In this document: piece by piece, positions 35,111-42,419 of the stretch
How positions within the stretch are numbered: the stretch's first letter is position 1
How the letters are laid out: each line of letters opens with the position of its first letter
Source of the DNA: Streptomyces bathyalis
Lineage (GTDB): Bacteria; Actinomycetota; Actinomycetes; Streptomycetales; Streptomycetaceae
DNA: 64,000 nucleotides
Reading direction: 5' to 3'
Assembly: GCF_015910445.1 (NCBI RefSeq)
Contig: NZ_CP048882.1
Coordinates: 1,612,001-1,676,000 of the forward strand
Translations under genes and position numbers: made by a program
Notes under the pieces: model-generated
What the model saw: the letters and a program-made list of their open reading frames with translations, nothing else
What the model was told of the DNA's origin: nothing
Databases searched by the model: none

Positions 35111-36613
35111 TCAGCAGACGCCGCAGCCGCTGCCGCCCGCGTCGGCGGGCAGAGGCTCGGGCGCCCCGACGGTCGGCAGGCCCAGCATCACGCCCTGTTT
35201 CGCGGTCGCATCGTCGGGAGCTGCGTTCCGCGCCTCCCACGCGTCGCCGGCCCGCGTCCGGCGCACGGCGGTGGGCGGCGCCTCGGCGAGCAGGTGGTGG
35301 GGCGCCGCGTAGGTCACCTCGACGGTGACCATGTCGCCCGGGCGCACCTGCTCGGCGGGGCGGGCGAAGTGCACGAGGCGGTTGTCGGGGGCGCGCCCCG
35401 ACAGCCGCTTCGTGGCCTCGTTCTTGCGTCCTTCGCCCTCGGCGACGAGCAGTTCGAGGGTGCGTCCGACCTGCTTCTTGTTCTCCTCCCAGGAGATCTC
35501 CTCCTGGAGGGCCACGAGGCGTTCGTACCGCTCCTGCACGGTCTTCTTCGGGATCTGCCCGTCCATCTCGGCGGCGGGCGTCCCGGGCCGCTTGCTGTAC
35601 TGGAAGGTGAAGGCCTGCGCGAAGCGCGCCTCCCGCACCACGTGCAGCGTCTCCTGGAAGTCCTCCTCGGTCTCGCCGGGGAAGCCCACGATGATGTCCG
35701 TGGAGATCGCCGCGTGCGGCATGGCCGCGCGGACCTTGTCGATGATGCTCAGGAAGCGCTCCTGCCGGTAGGAGCGCCGCATGGCCTTCAGCACCCGCGA
35801 CGAGCCGGACTGCAGGGGCATGTGGAGCTGCGGCATGACGTTCGGCGTCCCGGCCATCGCCTCGATCACGTCGTCGGTGAAGTCGCGCGGGTGCGGCGAG
35901 GTGAAGCGGACGCGCTCCAGGCCCTCGATGCGTCCGCAGGCCCGCAGCAGTTTGCTGAACGCCTCGCGGTCGCCGATGTCCGACCCGTAGGCGTTGACGT
36001 TCTGGCCGAGCAGCGTGATCTCGGTGACGCCCTCGGCGACCAGCGCCTCGACCTCGGCGAGGATGTCGCCCGGCCTGCGGTCCTTCTCCTTGCCGCGCAG
36101 CTGCGGGACGATGCAGAAGGTGCAGGTGTTGTTGCACCCGACGGAGACGGAGACCCAGGCCGCGTACGCGCTCTCGCGCCGCGTCGGCAGTGTCGAGGGA
36201 AACGCCTCCAGCGATTCTGCGACCTCGACCTGCGCCTCCTCCTGGATGCGGGCCCGCTCCAGCAGTACCGGCAGCTTGCCGACGTTGTGCGTGCCGAAGA
36301 CGACGTCGACCCAGGGGGCCTTCTTCACGATCGTCTCGCGGTCCTTCTGCGCGAGGCAGCCGCCGACCGCGATCTGCATGCCGGGCCGTGCGGCCTTCTT
36401 CGGCGCGAGCTGACCGAGATTGCCGTAGAGGCGGTTGTCGGCGTTCTCCCGTACCGCGCAGGTGTTGAAGACGACGACGTCAGCGCCGTCGCCCTCCGCG
36501 CCCTCGGGCGCGCGCACGTAGCCCGCCTCCTCCAGCAGGCCCGCCATCCGCTCGCTGTCGTGGACGTTCATCTGGCAGCCGAACGTCCGCAGCTCATAAG
36601 TCTTCGCAGTCAT
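35111..36613 (-). CDS. miaB: tRNA-2-methylthio-N6-dimethylallyladenosine synthase
   Basis: 500 aa from the ATG at 36613 ([16 protein letters not shown]). It methylthiolates C2 of i6A37 in tRNA. The three domains are visible in order: the UPF0004 domain with cysteines in [15 protein letters not shown] and VGGCLAQ; the radical SAM cluster CNNTCTFC with GxIxS-type strands; and a C-terminal TRAM domain around [15 protein letters not shown]. It ends in a GSGCGVC tail, a feature common in Streptomyces MiaB. It is the partner of MiaA encoded nearby. Confidence 0.96.
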   Translation of the reverse strand: MTAKTYELRTFGCQMNVHDSERMAGLLEEAGYVRAPEGAEGDGADVVVFNTCAVRENADNRLYGNLGQLAPKKAARPGMQIAVGGCLAQKDRETIVKKAPWVDVVFGTHNVGKLPVLLERARIQEEAQVEVAESLEAFPSTLPTRRESAYAAWVSVSVGCNNTCTFCIVPQLRGKEKDRRPGDILAEVEALVAEGVTEITLLGQNVNAYGSDIGDREAFSKLLRACGRIEGLERVRFTSPHPRDFTDDVIEAMAGTPNVMPQLHMPLQSGSSRVLKAMRRSYRQERFLSIIDKVRAAMPHAAISTDIIVGFPGETEEDFQETLHVVREARFAQAFTFQYSKRPGTPAAEMDGQIPKKTVQERYERLVALQEEISWEENKKQVGRTLELLVAEGEGRKNEATKRLSGRAPDNRLVHFARPAEQVRPGDMVTVEVTYAAPHHLLAEAPPTAVRRTRAGDAWEARNAAPDDATAKQGVMLGLPTVGAPEPLPADAGGSGCGVC

Positions 36614-36715
36614 CTCAGTCGAACAGGGTACGCGCTCGGGCACGGCGCACGCCCCTCGCTGCCTGGGCCCCGCTCGCCCCTCCTAACGCGGAGGCCGCTC
36701 CCCCGTCTCCGCGGA

Positions 36716-37621
36716 TCAGGCGCGTCCCGGGGCCGCCGACGTGAGGGGGAAGGCGACACCGGTGAGGCTCTCCGAGAGCCCCCAGAGGCGCTCGGCGTCA
36801 CGCGCGTTCTTCGCGGCGGCGCTCCTGCGGGCCGGTGCCGGGTATCCGCGGCTCTCCATCAGACCGCCGGGGCCGGTGTAACTGCCGCTCGGCAGCGGCT
36901 GGGTGGCGGCGTAGAGCGACGGCAGGGCACCCATCTCGTCGGGCTGCGCGACCAGCCGGTTCGTGGCGGCCATGAACGCCTTCTCGGCCTTGTTCGTCGT
37001 GTGGCCCTGGAGGTTGGTCGCGGAGTACCCGGGGTGGGCGGCGTGCGCCGTGACGGGCGACCCCACGGACTCGAGCCGCCGCGCGAGTTCGGCGGTGAAG
37101 AGGAGGTTGGCGAGCTTGGACTGCCCGTACGCCCGCCAACGGCTGTACCCGCCACGGGAGTTGATGTCGTCGAAGGCGATGCGGCCGGTGCGGTGCGCCA
37201 TGGAGGAGACGGTCACGACGCGGCCGGTGATGTGCGGCAGCAGGAGGTTGGTGAGGGCGAAGTGGCCGAGGTGGTTGGTGCCGATCTGCATCTCGAAGCC
37301 GTCGGCCGTGCGGCGCTCGGGTATCGCCATGACGCCCGCGTTGTTGACCAGGATGTCGAGCCTGCCCTCCCACTTCTCTGCGAAGGCGCGTACGGAGGCC
37401 AGGTCGGCGAGATCCAGCCGCCGCACCTCGGTGCTGCCCTGCACCGTGGATGCCGCGGCCTCGCCGCGCGCCGTGTCCCGTACGGCGAGGACGACGTGCG
37501 CCCCGGCACGTGCCGTCTCCCGCGCGGTGACGAGACCGAGGCCGCTGTTGGCTCCGGTCACGACGACCGTGCGGCCGGAGAGGTCGGGGAGCTGCTGTGC
37601 TGTCCATCCTGGAGTAGTCAT
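36716..37621 (-). CDS. SDR-family oxidoreductase (retinol/protochlorophyllide reductase-like)
   Basis: 301 aa from the ATG at 37621 ([16 protein letters not shown]). The classical SDR features are [15 protein letters not shown] (TGxxxGxG), NNAGVM and the catalytic YxxxK in [10 protein letters not shown] with the Ser upstream in SSMAHR. An N-terminal [12 protein letters not shown] start is common in this retinol dehydrogenase-like SDR group in Streptomyces. Substrate is not predictable. It is divergent from a TetR regulator, and an operator-like inverted repeat lies 9 bases upstream of the start, so TetR control is likely. Confidence 0.9.
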   Translation of the reverse strand: MTTPGWTAQQLPDLSGRTVVVTGANSGLGLVTARETARAGAHVVLAVRDTARGEAAASTVQGSTEVRRLDLADLASVRAFAEKWEGRLDILVNNAGVMAIPERRTADGFEMQIGTNHLGHFALTNLLLPHITGRVVTVSSMAHRTGRIAFDDINSRGGYSRWRAYGQSKLANLLFTAELARRLESVGSPVTAHAAHPGYSATNLQGHTTNKAEKAFMAATNRLVAQPDEMGALPSLYAATQPLPSGSYTGPGGLMESRGYPAPARRSAAAKNARDAERLWGLSESLTGVAFPLTSAAPGRA

Positions 37622-37630
37622 GGCGCGAAT

Positions 37631-37645
37631 GTAGTCAGTGACAAC
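37631..37645. promoter_or_regulatory. Candidate TetR operator
   Basis: GTAGTCAGTGACAAC is a 7-1-7 inverted repeat with one mismatch, located just upstream of the SDR start in the SDR/TetR divergent intergenic region. TetR-family proteins commonly bind such sites and repress the divergent gene. Confidence 0.55.
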
Positions 37646-37767
37646 ATGGGTCGTCAATCGCAGCCCCCCACGCCGCGTCCCTGCCGCTCCTCCGGCCGGT
37701 CCTCACCCGGGTTCCGGGCGCTCTCCCGGCGAGCCGCTGACCAGGGCCGGTCGAGTACTCTGCCGCC

Positions 37768-38358
37768 ATGCGCGCCCGCTCCTACCACCACGGCAATCTC
37801 CGCGCCGCCCTCCTCGCACGTGCCGAGGAGACGATGCGCGAGCGCGGCGTCGCTGCACTCTCCCTCCGCGAGCTGGCTCGCGAGACCGGCGTCAGCCACG
37901 GCGCCCCCCGGCGCCACTTCGGCGACCGTCAGGCGCTGCTCGACGCACTCGCCGAGGACGGTTTCGTACGCCTCGGCCAGGACCTCGACGCCGCCGTGCG
38001 GGAAGCCGAACCGGAATGCACCGCGCAGCTGCAGGCCCTCGCCCGTGCCTACGTCCGCTTCGCCACCCGGCACGCGGCCCTGCTGGAGCTGATGTACGCC
38101 GGGAAGCACCGCGAGGGCGCCGAGTCCGTGTACGCGGCGGCGGAGCGGGCGTTCGCCGTCTCGCTCGGCGTGATCTCCAGCGCGCAGGAGTCCGGCGAGC
38201 TCGTGGCCGGCGATCCCGAATACCTGGCCCAGCTGGCACTCGCGACGCTCCACGGGCTGACCGCCATGGCCAACAGCGGGATGCTCGACGCCGAGGAGCT
38301 GGAGGCCGTCGTGCCCGACGCCGTCGAGAAACTCCTCCACGGGCTGCGGCGACGGTGA
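37768..38358 (+). CDS. TetR/AcrR-family transcriptional regulator
   Basis: 196 aa. The N-terminal helix-turn-helix is plain: YHHGNLRAALLARAEETMRE, then SLRELARETGVSHGAPRRHF. The C-terminal ligand domain fits the TetR_C_33 or WHG-like groups (YVRFATRHAALLELMYAG). The YHHGNLR start is frequent in TetR proteins paired with SDR oxidoreductases in actinobacteria. It likely represses the divergent SDR gene and perhaps itself, through the 37631 inverted repeat. Ligand unknown. Confidence 0.92.
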   Translation: MRARSYHHGNLRAALLARAEETMRERGVAALSLRELARETGVSHGAPRRHFGDRQALLDALAEDGFVRLGQDLDAAVREAEPECTAQLQALARAYVRFATRHAALLELMYAGKHREGAESVYAAAERAFAVSLGVISSAQESGELVAGDPEYLAQLALATLHGLTAMANSGMLDAEELEAVVPDAVEKLLHGLRRR

Positions 38359-38437
38359 CAGCCGCCGCCGGCCCGCCGCCCCTTGCCTGCGCCCCCGGCC
38401 TCGCGTCCGGAGCCCTCGCCTGGCACGATCACCGTCC

Positions 38438-39460
38438 ATGTTGAGCCTCCGACGTACCGCAAGCCGACTGACCGGCGGGCTGCACGCGGGCAGACGGCAC
38501 CTGCTGCGCGCCGCCGCGGCCGTGACCGTCGTGCTCGGGGTGCTCGTGTGGTGGCTGGTGCCCGGCGGGAGCGCCTCCCCCAGCGGCACGGTCACCTTCG
38601 CCACCGGCGTGCCGACGGGCGTGTACGCGCGCTACGGCTCTCTCCTCCAGGAACGTCTCCACCGCGAACTGCCCGATGTCCAGCTGCGGTTGCTCAGCAG
38701 TCAGGGCTCGGTGCAGAACCTCGACCTGGTCACGTCCGGCAAGGCCTCCTTCACCATTGCCGCCTCGGACGCGGTGGCCACCTACCGGGACGGCAAGGAA
38801 CCGGGCGCCGACGGGCTGCGCGCGTGCGCGCGGCTGTACGACGACTACATGCAGCTCGTCGTTCCGGCGGGCTCGGGCGTGCGCAGCGCCAAGGACCTGA
38901 AGGGCATGCGGGTGGGCGTCGGCCAGAAGAGGTCCGGGGTGAACCTCATCGCGGGAAGGCTGCTGCGCGCCGCCGGACTCGACGTCGACAAGGACGTGCA
39001 CGCGGTGCGCCAGGGCATCGACCGCATGCCCGACCTGCTGGAGAAGGGGAAGATCGACGCCTTCTTCTGGTCCGGGGGCCTGCCGACCGCCGCCATCGAG
39101 AACCTGTCGGCGAGGACCAACATCCAGCTCGTACAGCTCGGTGATCTGGTGGAGAAGCTCCACGCCCTCGAACCCGAGACGCGCTATTACCGCGCCGCCG
39201 TGATGCCTGCCGACGCCTACCCGTCCATCCAGCAGGGCGAGCCCGTCGACACCGTCGCCGTGGCGAACCTCCTGGTGACCACGGACCGTACGGACACCGC
39301 CCTCACCGAAGGCATGACGCGGGCGGTACTCAACAGCCGCGACCAGATCGGCGAGAAGGTCCACGCGGCGCAGAAGGTCGACAGGCGCACCGCGATCTAC
39401 ACGGCGCCGCTGCCGCTGCACAAGGGCGCGCGGCACTACTACAGGTCGGTCAAGCCCTGA
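38438..39460 (+). CDS. TAXI-family TRAP transporter solute-binding protein
   Basis: 340 aa. Residues 20-42 form a signal or membrane anchor (HLLRAAAAVTVVLGVLVWWL). The rest matches the TAXI family of periplasmic-type binding proteins: FATGVPTGVYARYGSLLQER, the SQGSVQNLDLVTSGKASFTI segment, LKGMRVGVGQKRSGVNL and DAFFWSGGLPTAAI. The TAXI family usually partners with TRAP permeases (DctM-DctQ fusion). None is adjacent here, so it may use a distant permease or act as a lone sensor or binding protein. Substrate unknown, often C4-dicarboxylates or glutamate-like compounds in the family. Confidence 0.88.
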   Translation: MLSLRRTASRLTGGLHAGRRHLLRAAAAVTVVLGVLVWWLVPGGSASPSGTVTFATGVPTGVYARYGSLLQERLHRELPDVQLRLLSSQGSVQNLDLVTSGKASFTIAASDAVATYRDGKEPGADGLRACARLYDDYMQLVVPAGSGVRSAKDLKGMRVGVGQKRSGVNLIAGRLLRAAGLDVDKDVHAVRQGIDRMPDLLEKGKIDAFFWSGGLPTAAIENLSARTNIQLVQLGDLVEKLHALEPETRYYRAAVMPADAYPSIQQGEPVDTVAVANLLVTTDRTDTALTEGMTRAVLNSRDQIGEKVHAAQKVDRRTAIYTAPLPLHKGARHYYRSVKP

Positions 39461-39680
39461 GCGGTGCCCGGCAGTTGGTGCCGCCGGGCCCCCTCACCCG
39501 TCACCTCACGCCGGGCCACCATCCCGGCGAAGCTCCCGCGGCCGGCGACCTTGCCGCGGTCGAGTGCGGTCACGCCGGAACACGCGTCCTCGATCTCCGC
39601 GGGGGCAACCCTGCTGTGCTGCCGGGCCTTCGCCGTATGCGTGATCACTCAGCCGCCGACTCCCTTTTCCCGGCCGTCGC

Positions 39681-39695
39681 TTTCCACTCAGGAAA
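39681..39695. promoter_or_regulatory. Operator-like inverted repeat 1
   Basis: TTTCC-N5-GGAAA, 15 bases, directly upstream of a -35-like TTGCCG. It is the first of three similarly spaced copies before the membrane-protein/regulator operon. Confidence 0.6.
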
Positions 39696-39699
39696 GTAC

Positions 39700-39728
39700 T
39701 TGCCGGGCTCGACAGGCGATGCTATTTT
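39700..39728 (+). promoter_or_regulatory. Candidate promoter of the membrane-protein/regulator operon
   Basis: TTGCCG at 39700-39705 and TATTTT at 39723-39728 are separated by exactly 17 bases. Repeat 1 lies just upstream of the -35, and repeat 2 overlaps the -10 and start region, which fits negative autoregulation. Confidence 0.5.
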
Positions 39729-39740
39729 CCTCTCAGGAAA
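39726..39740. promoter_or_regulatory. Operator-like inverted repeat 2
   Basis: TTTCC-N5-GGAAA overlapping the -10-like TATTTT. It starts 45 bases after repeat 1 and shares TTTCC(A/T)CTCAGGAAAGTA with it at 17 of 18 positions. Confidence 0.6.
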
Positions 39741-39744
39741 GTAG

Positions 39745-39759
39745 GTTCCGGCCAGGAAA
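39745..39759. promoter_or_regulatory. Operator-like inverted repeat 3
   Basis: GTTCC-N5-GGAAA with the same 5-base spacer, located just upstream of the ribosome binding site of the membrane-protein gene. Weaker than the first two. Confidence 0.45.
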
Positions 39760-39775
39760 CACGGGAGTGATCACG

Positions 39776-40291
39776 ATGACCCGACAGCGTCCGACGCCCG
39801 ACGAGGCGGCCCGCGCCCTCACGCAGGTCGGGCAGCGCGAGGAGCAGGCCATCAACGGCGGCACGAGCGACGCTCTGTGGGTGCGGCTCGTCATCGGGCT
39901 GCTGCTCTTCGGCAGTCTCGCAGCCCGCGACTTCCTCGGCAGCGACGCCAACTCATGGATTTCCATCGGCTTCGCGCTGCTGATCGTCCTGTACGCGATA
40001 CTGCTGCGGACCCGGCGCGGGTCGAGCGCACTCGGCCGTTCCGCCCGGGTCGACATGAGGTCGGCGACCGCAAGGAACTCGACCGGGTACACGCAATGGG
40101 TGCCGTTCGCGATCGTGGTGCTCGCACTCGCCGTCGGACTCACAGGGGCACGCTTGGATCTCCCGTACTGGCACACCGCCCTCGGCGCCGTGCTCGCCGC
40201 CATCCTGATCTTCTTCGGCCCCGCGCTGGAGCGGGCCCTGCTGTCGGCCGGCAAGCGCGGGCCCGGCAAGACGGACGCCGCCCGCCCATGA
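39776..40291 (+). CDS. Membrane protein cotranscribed with a MarR-like regulator
   Basis: 171 aa from the ATG at 39776 with GGGAG upstream. Hydrophobic segments: LWVRLVIGLLLFGSLAA, WISIGFALLIVLYAILL, WVPFAIVVLALAVGLTG and TALGAVLAAILIFFGPALE, so four transmembrane helices are likely. The N-terminal region (TPDEAARALTQVGQREEQAING) is charged and helical. I know similar proteins as unnamed membrane partners of winged-helix regulators in Streptomyces, with no defined substrate. The stop overlaps the start of the regulator by four bases (ATGA), so translation is coupled. Confidence 0.8.
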   Translation: MTRQRPTPDEAARALTQVGQREEQAINGGTSDALWVRLVIGLLLFGSLAARDFLGSDANSWISIGFALLIVLYAILLRTRRGSSALGRSARVDMRSATARNSTGYTQWVPFAIVVLALAVGLTGARLDLPYWHTALGAVLAAILIFFGPALERALLSAGKRGPGKTDAARP

Positions 40292-40656
40292 CGGACCCCG
40301 AGATCGACCCCGTGCTCCTCGACCCCACGCGCCTGTCCATCGTGTCGCTGCTCGCGGCCACCGAGTGGGCCGAGTTCGGGTGGGTGCGGGACTCCGTGGG
40401 CATGTCCGACTCGGCGCTGTCCAAGCAGGTCACGACGTTGAGCAAGCATGGCTACGTCGAGGCCGAGAAGGGGTACGTGGGCAAGCGCCCGCGTACCTGG
40501 CTGAGCCTGAGCAAGTCCGGACGCGGAGCGCTGGAGGGCCATGTCTCCGCCCTCCAGCGGATCGTCGACCAGTCACGGCAGGCCGGCAAGGCACACGATG
40601 ACCGGGCGGACCGGGAGACCGACGCCGGTGGGTCGTCGCCGCCCACCGGCGGCTGA
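40288..40656 (+). CDS. Winged-helix transcriptional regulator (MarR/HTH_34-like)
   Basis: 122 aa from the ATG at 40288. The winged helix covers most of the protein: DPTRLSIVSLLAATEWAEFG, then SALSKQVTTLSKHGYVEAEKG and the wing KRPRTWLSLSKSGRGAL. This pattern matches HTH_34/MarR-like small regulators. It overlaps the upstream membrane-protein gene (ATGA), so the pair is an operon. The three TTTCC-N5-GGAAA repeats at 39681-39759 are candidate sites for this protein, giving an autoregulated membrane-protein operon. The Ser/Asp/Gly-rich tail (after about residue 100) is probably disordered. Confidence 0.85.
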   Translation: MTDPEIDPVLLDPTRLSIVSLLAATEWAEFGWVRDSVGMSDSALSKQVTTLSKHGYVEAEKGYVGKRPRTWLSLSKSGRGALEGHVSALQRIVDQSRQAGKAHDDRADRETDAGGSSPPTGG

Positions 40657-40687
40657 GCGAACCGAACTCGCGCCTCCGGGACGGGAC

Positions 40688-41728
40688 TTACCCCGGCGAG
40701 CCCCTCTCCCCGCGCGCCGGAAGCTGTTTCCGGCTCCGGCGTGCCATGCGGGACCCGGCAACGGCCAGCGCCGCGGCGAGAGCCGTGAGCGCGGCGGTCT
40801 GCGCGCCCGCGGCATACACGTGCAGGTCGGACATGTGGGGCTCCATGAGCAGGACGAGCATCCCCGCACGCTCTGCCAGGACCGCGCAGCTCAGCAGCGC
40901 CAAGGCCAGGGGCACTTCGGGATCGGCGGCGGCCACGGCGCCACGCGCGCGGGCGGCGAACCAGCAGCCGGCCGCCACGACGCATGCCGTTCCGCTCGAC
41001 CAGACGGAGTCGGCGCCGTCCCTCCACACCACGATCGAGCCGCCCATGAGGACGCACGAGCCCATGAGCGCAAGGCCCGGCGGCACCGGCAGACGTGCCG
41101 GCGGGGCCGAACTGTGGAAGGCGCACACGACCGCGAGGACCGTCAGCCAGCCGGAGGCCGCGAAGGCGACCGAGTAGCCGTCGAGGGATACGGGCCATCC
41201 CGTCGCCCAGTCCACGACGAACGTCAGCCCCGGCAGGTTGGCAAGGACGGTGAACACGAACGCGGTCCTCCGCCGGTCGCGCAGCAGCGCCGCGTAGGCC
41301 GCAACCCAGCACAGCGGCAGCAGCCACAGGCAGGTGGCGCGCACCCCCTCCATCACGCCGTGGGCTTCGAAGGCGCTGATGAACAGGGCACTCTCGTGCG
41401 CGGGCGCCCCGCTGTACCAGGCCAACGAGAGCGCGCGGTCGGTGAGTTCACGCGCCCCGTGCATCAGGATGCTCAGCAGCGCGAACAGCCGCACGGTGGC
41501 GCCGGCCACGGCGTACCGGGGTTCGGCGCGCGGCCCGCCCATCCGGGTCCGCACCGCGAGCGCGGCGATGCTGGCCACCTCCCGCCAGGAGGGGCGCAGT
41601 TCCTCCCGCTCGTACTCGTCGAAGTCCTCGAGGTAGGTATCGACGATCTCCTCCTCGCGCTCGGCGCGGTAGGAGGCGGGCAGCATGCGCAGGACCCTGC
41701 GGTAGCGCTGTTCCAGCAGCGACGTCAT
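40688..41728 (-). CDS. HAAS-domain membrane protein, partner of the PadR regulator
   Basis: 346 aa. The N-terminal segment LEQRYRRVLRMLPASYRAER, then EEEIVDTYLEDFDEYER, is the HAAS-like signalling domain that follows PadR regulators. It is then a polytopic membrane protein with about eight hydrophobic segments (for example TVRLFALLSILMHGA, LPLCWVAAYAALL and FVFTVLANLPGLTFVV). The start overlaps the PadR gene by four bases (ATGA), so the two are translationally coupled. Similar pairs occur with ABC transporters or membrane-stress genes. No clear target gene is seen here. Confidence 0.82.
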   Translation of the reverse strand: MTSLLEQRYRRVLRMLPASYRAEREEEIVDTYLEDFDEYEREELRPSWREVASIAALAVRTRMGGPRAEPRYAVAGATVRLFALLSILMHGARELTDRALSLAWYSGAPAHESALFISAFEAHGVMEGVRATCLWLLPLCWVAAYAALLRDRRRTAFVFTVLANLPGLTFVVDWATGWPVSLDGYSVAFAASGWLTVLAVVCAFHSSAPPARLPVPPGLALMGSCVLMGGSIVVWRDGADSVWSSGTACVVAAGCWFAARARGAVAAADPEVPLALALLSCAVLAERAGMLVLLMEPHMSDLHVYAAGAQTAALTALAAALAVAGSRMARRSRKQLPARGERGSPG

Positions 41729-42114
41729 GCGCCACCCCCTGCGAGTCCGGGGCGCACCGTCCCGTGCACGGGTGACTGCTTCCCGGGAGATCCGCGCCGG
41801 CCCGCCACCCGCCGGGCCGCGGTCCGCGCACCCTCCGCCATGCGCTCCGCCTCCTCCGACAGCGCCGCCTCACCGGCGTCGGTCAGCCGGTAGTAGCGCC
41901 GCAGGCGTCCCTGGTGCGCCTCCTCGCGGTCCAGCTCGATCAACTCGTCCTCCGCCAGCCGGTCCAGCACTCCGTAGAGGGTGCCGATCCGGAGCTGCAC
42001 GCGGCCGTCCGACAGCGCGTCGACCTCCTGCACGATGCCGTAGCCGTGGCGCGGCTCGTCGGTCAGCGCGACGAGGACGAAGAACGCCGTCTGCGTCATT
42101 CCTCTCGATGCCAT
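41725..42114 (-). CDS. PadR-family transcriptional regulator
   Basis: 129 aa from the ATG at 42114 (MASRGMTQTAFFVLVALTD). The winged helix of PadR proteins is clear: EPRHGYGIVQEVDALSDGRV, then GTLYGVLDRLAEDELIELDR and the RRYYRLTDAGEAAL wing. It lacks the longer C-terminal dimerisation helix of classical PadR, so it belongs to the short PadR-s2 group. It is translationally coupled to the HAAS membrane protein. A perfect 8-5-8 palindrome lies 10 bases upstream, the expected site of autoregulation. Confidence 0.92.
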   Translation of the reverse strand: MASRGMTQTAFFVLVALTDEPRHGYGIVQEVDALSDGRVQLRIGTLYGVLDRLAEDELIELDREEAHQGRLRRYYRLTDAGEAALSEEAERMAEGARTAARRVAGRRGSPGKQSPVHGTVRPGLAGGGA

Positions 42115-42123
42115 GACAGCACC

Positions 42124-42144
42124 ATATCTTGGAAGACAAGATAT
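42124..42144. promoter_or_regulatory. Candidate PadR operator
   Basis: Perfect inverted repeat: ATATCTTG (42124-42131), GAAGA spacer, CAAGATAT (42137-42144). AT-rich in a GC-rich region, 10 bases upstream of the PadR start. Such ATATC-type palindromes are typical PadR sites and probably overlap the promoter. Confidence 0.75.
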
Positions 42145-42419
42145 TGGCCTTGAACGGCCCATCGGGGAACGGGACTTCAGCCGAATCGCCGGTCAGTGGG
42201 CCTTCCCCGAGGGGAAGTCCGAATGGAGCTCCGAGGGGAACGAGGACGGGTCCCGGGCCAACTTCCACCGGTGGTCCTCGATGTCCTCGGCGCGCGCACC
42301 GAGTTGGACCGTTGGTGGTACTCGATCCGCCCGGTCGACATGCGCGTCGGAAGCAACGCCGCAGACGCCCCTCTCGTGGTGACGCTTGCGCTGTCGACGC
42401 ACTCGCCTCACCACCTGGG
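42145..42419. other. Intergenic stretch between padR operator and kinase 3' end
   Basis: 275 bases. A short open frame on the plus strand contains RWWYSIRPVDMRV-like residues that looked coding-like, but I cannot connect it to a known family or to a ribosome binding site. The kinase terminator would be expected here; no strong hairpin is seen. Confidence 0.4.

Noticed and set aside
42145..42419. Possible small plus-strand gene in the padR-kinase gap
   Set aside because: Fragments such as RWWYSIRPVDMRV look coding-like, but no start with ribosome binding site, no recognised family, and it runs into the kinase gene antisense.
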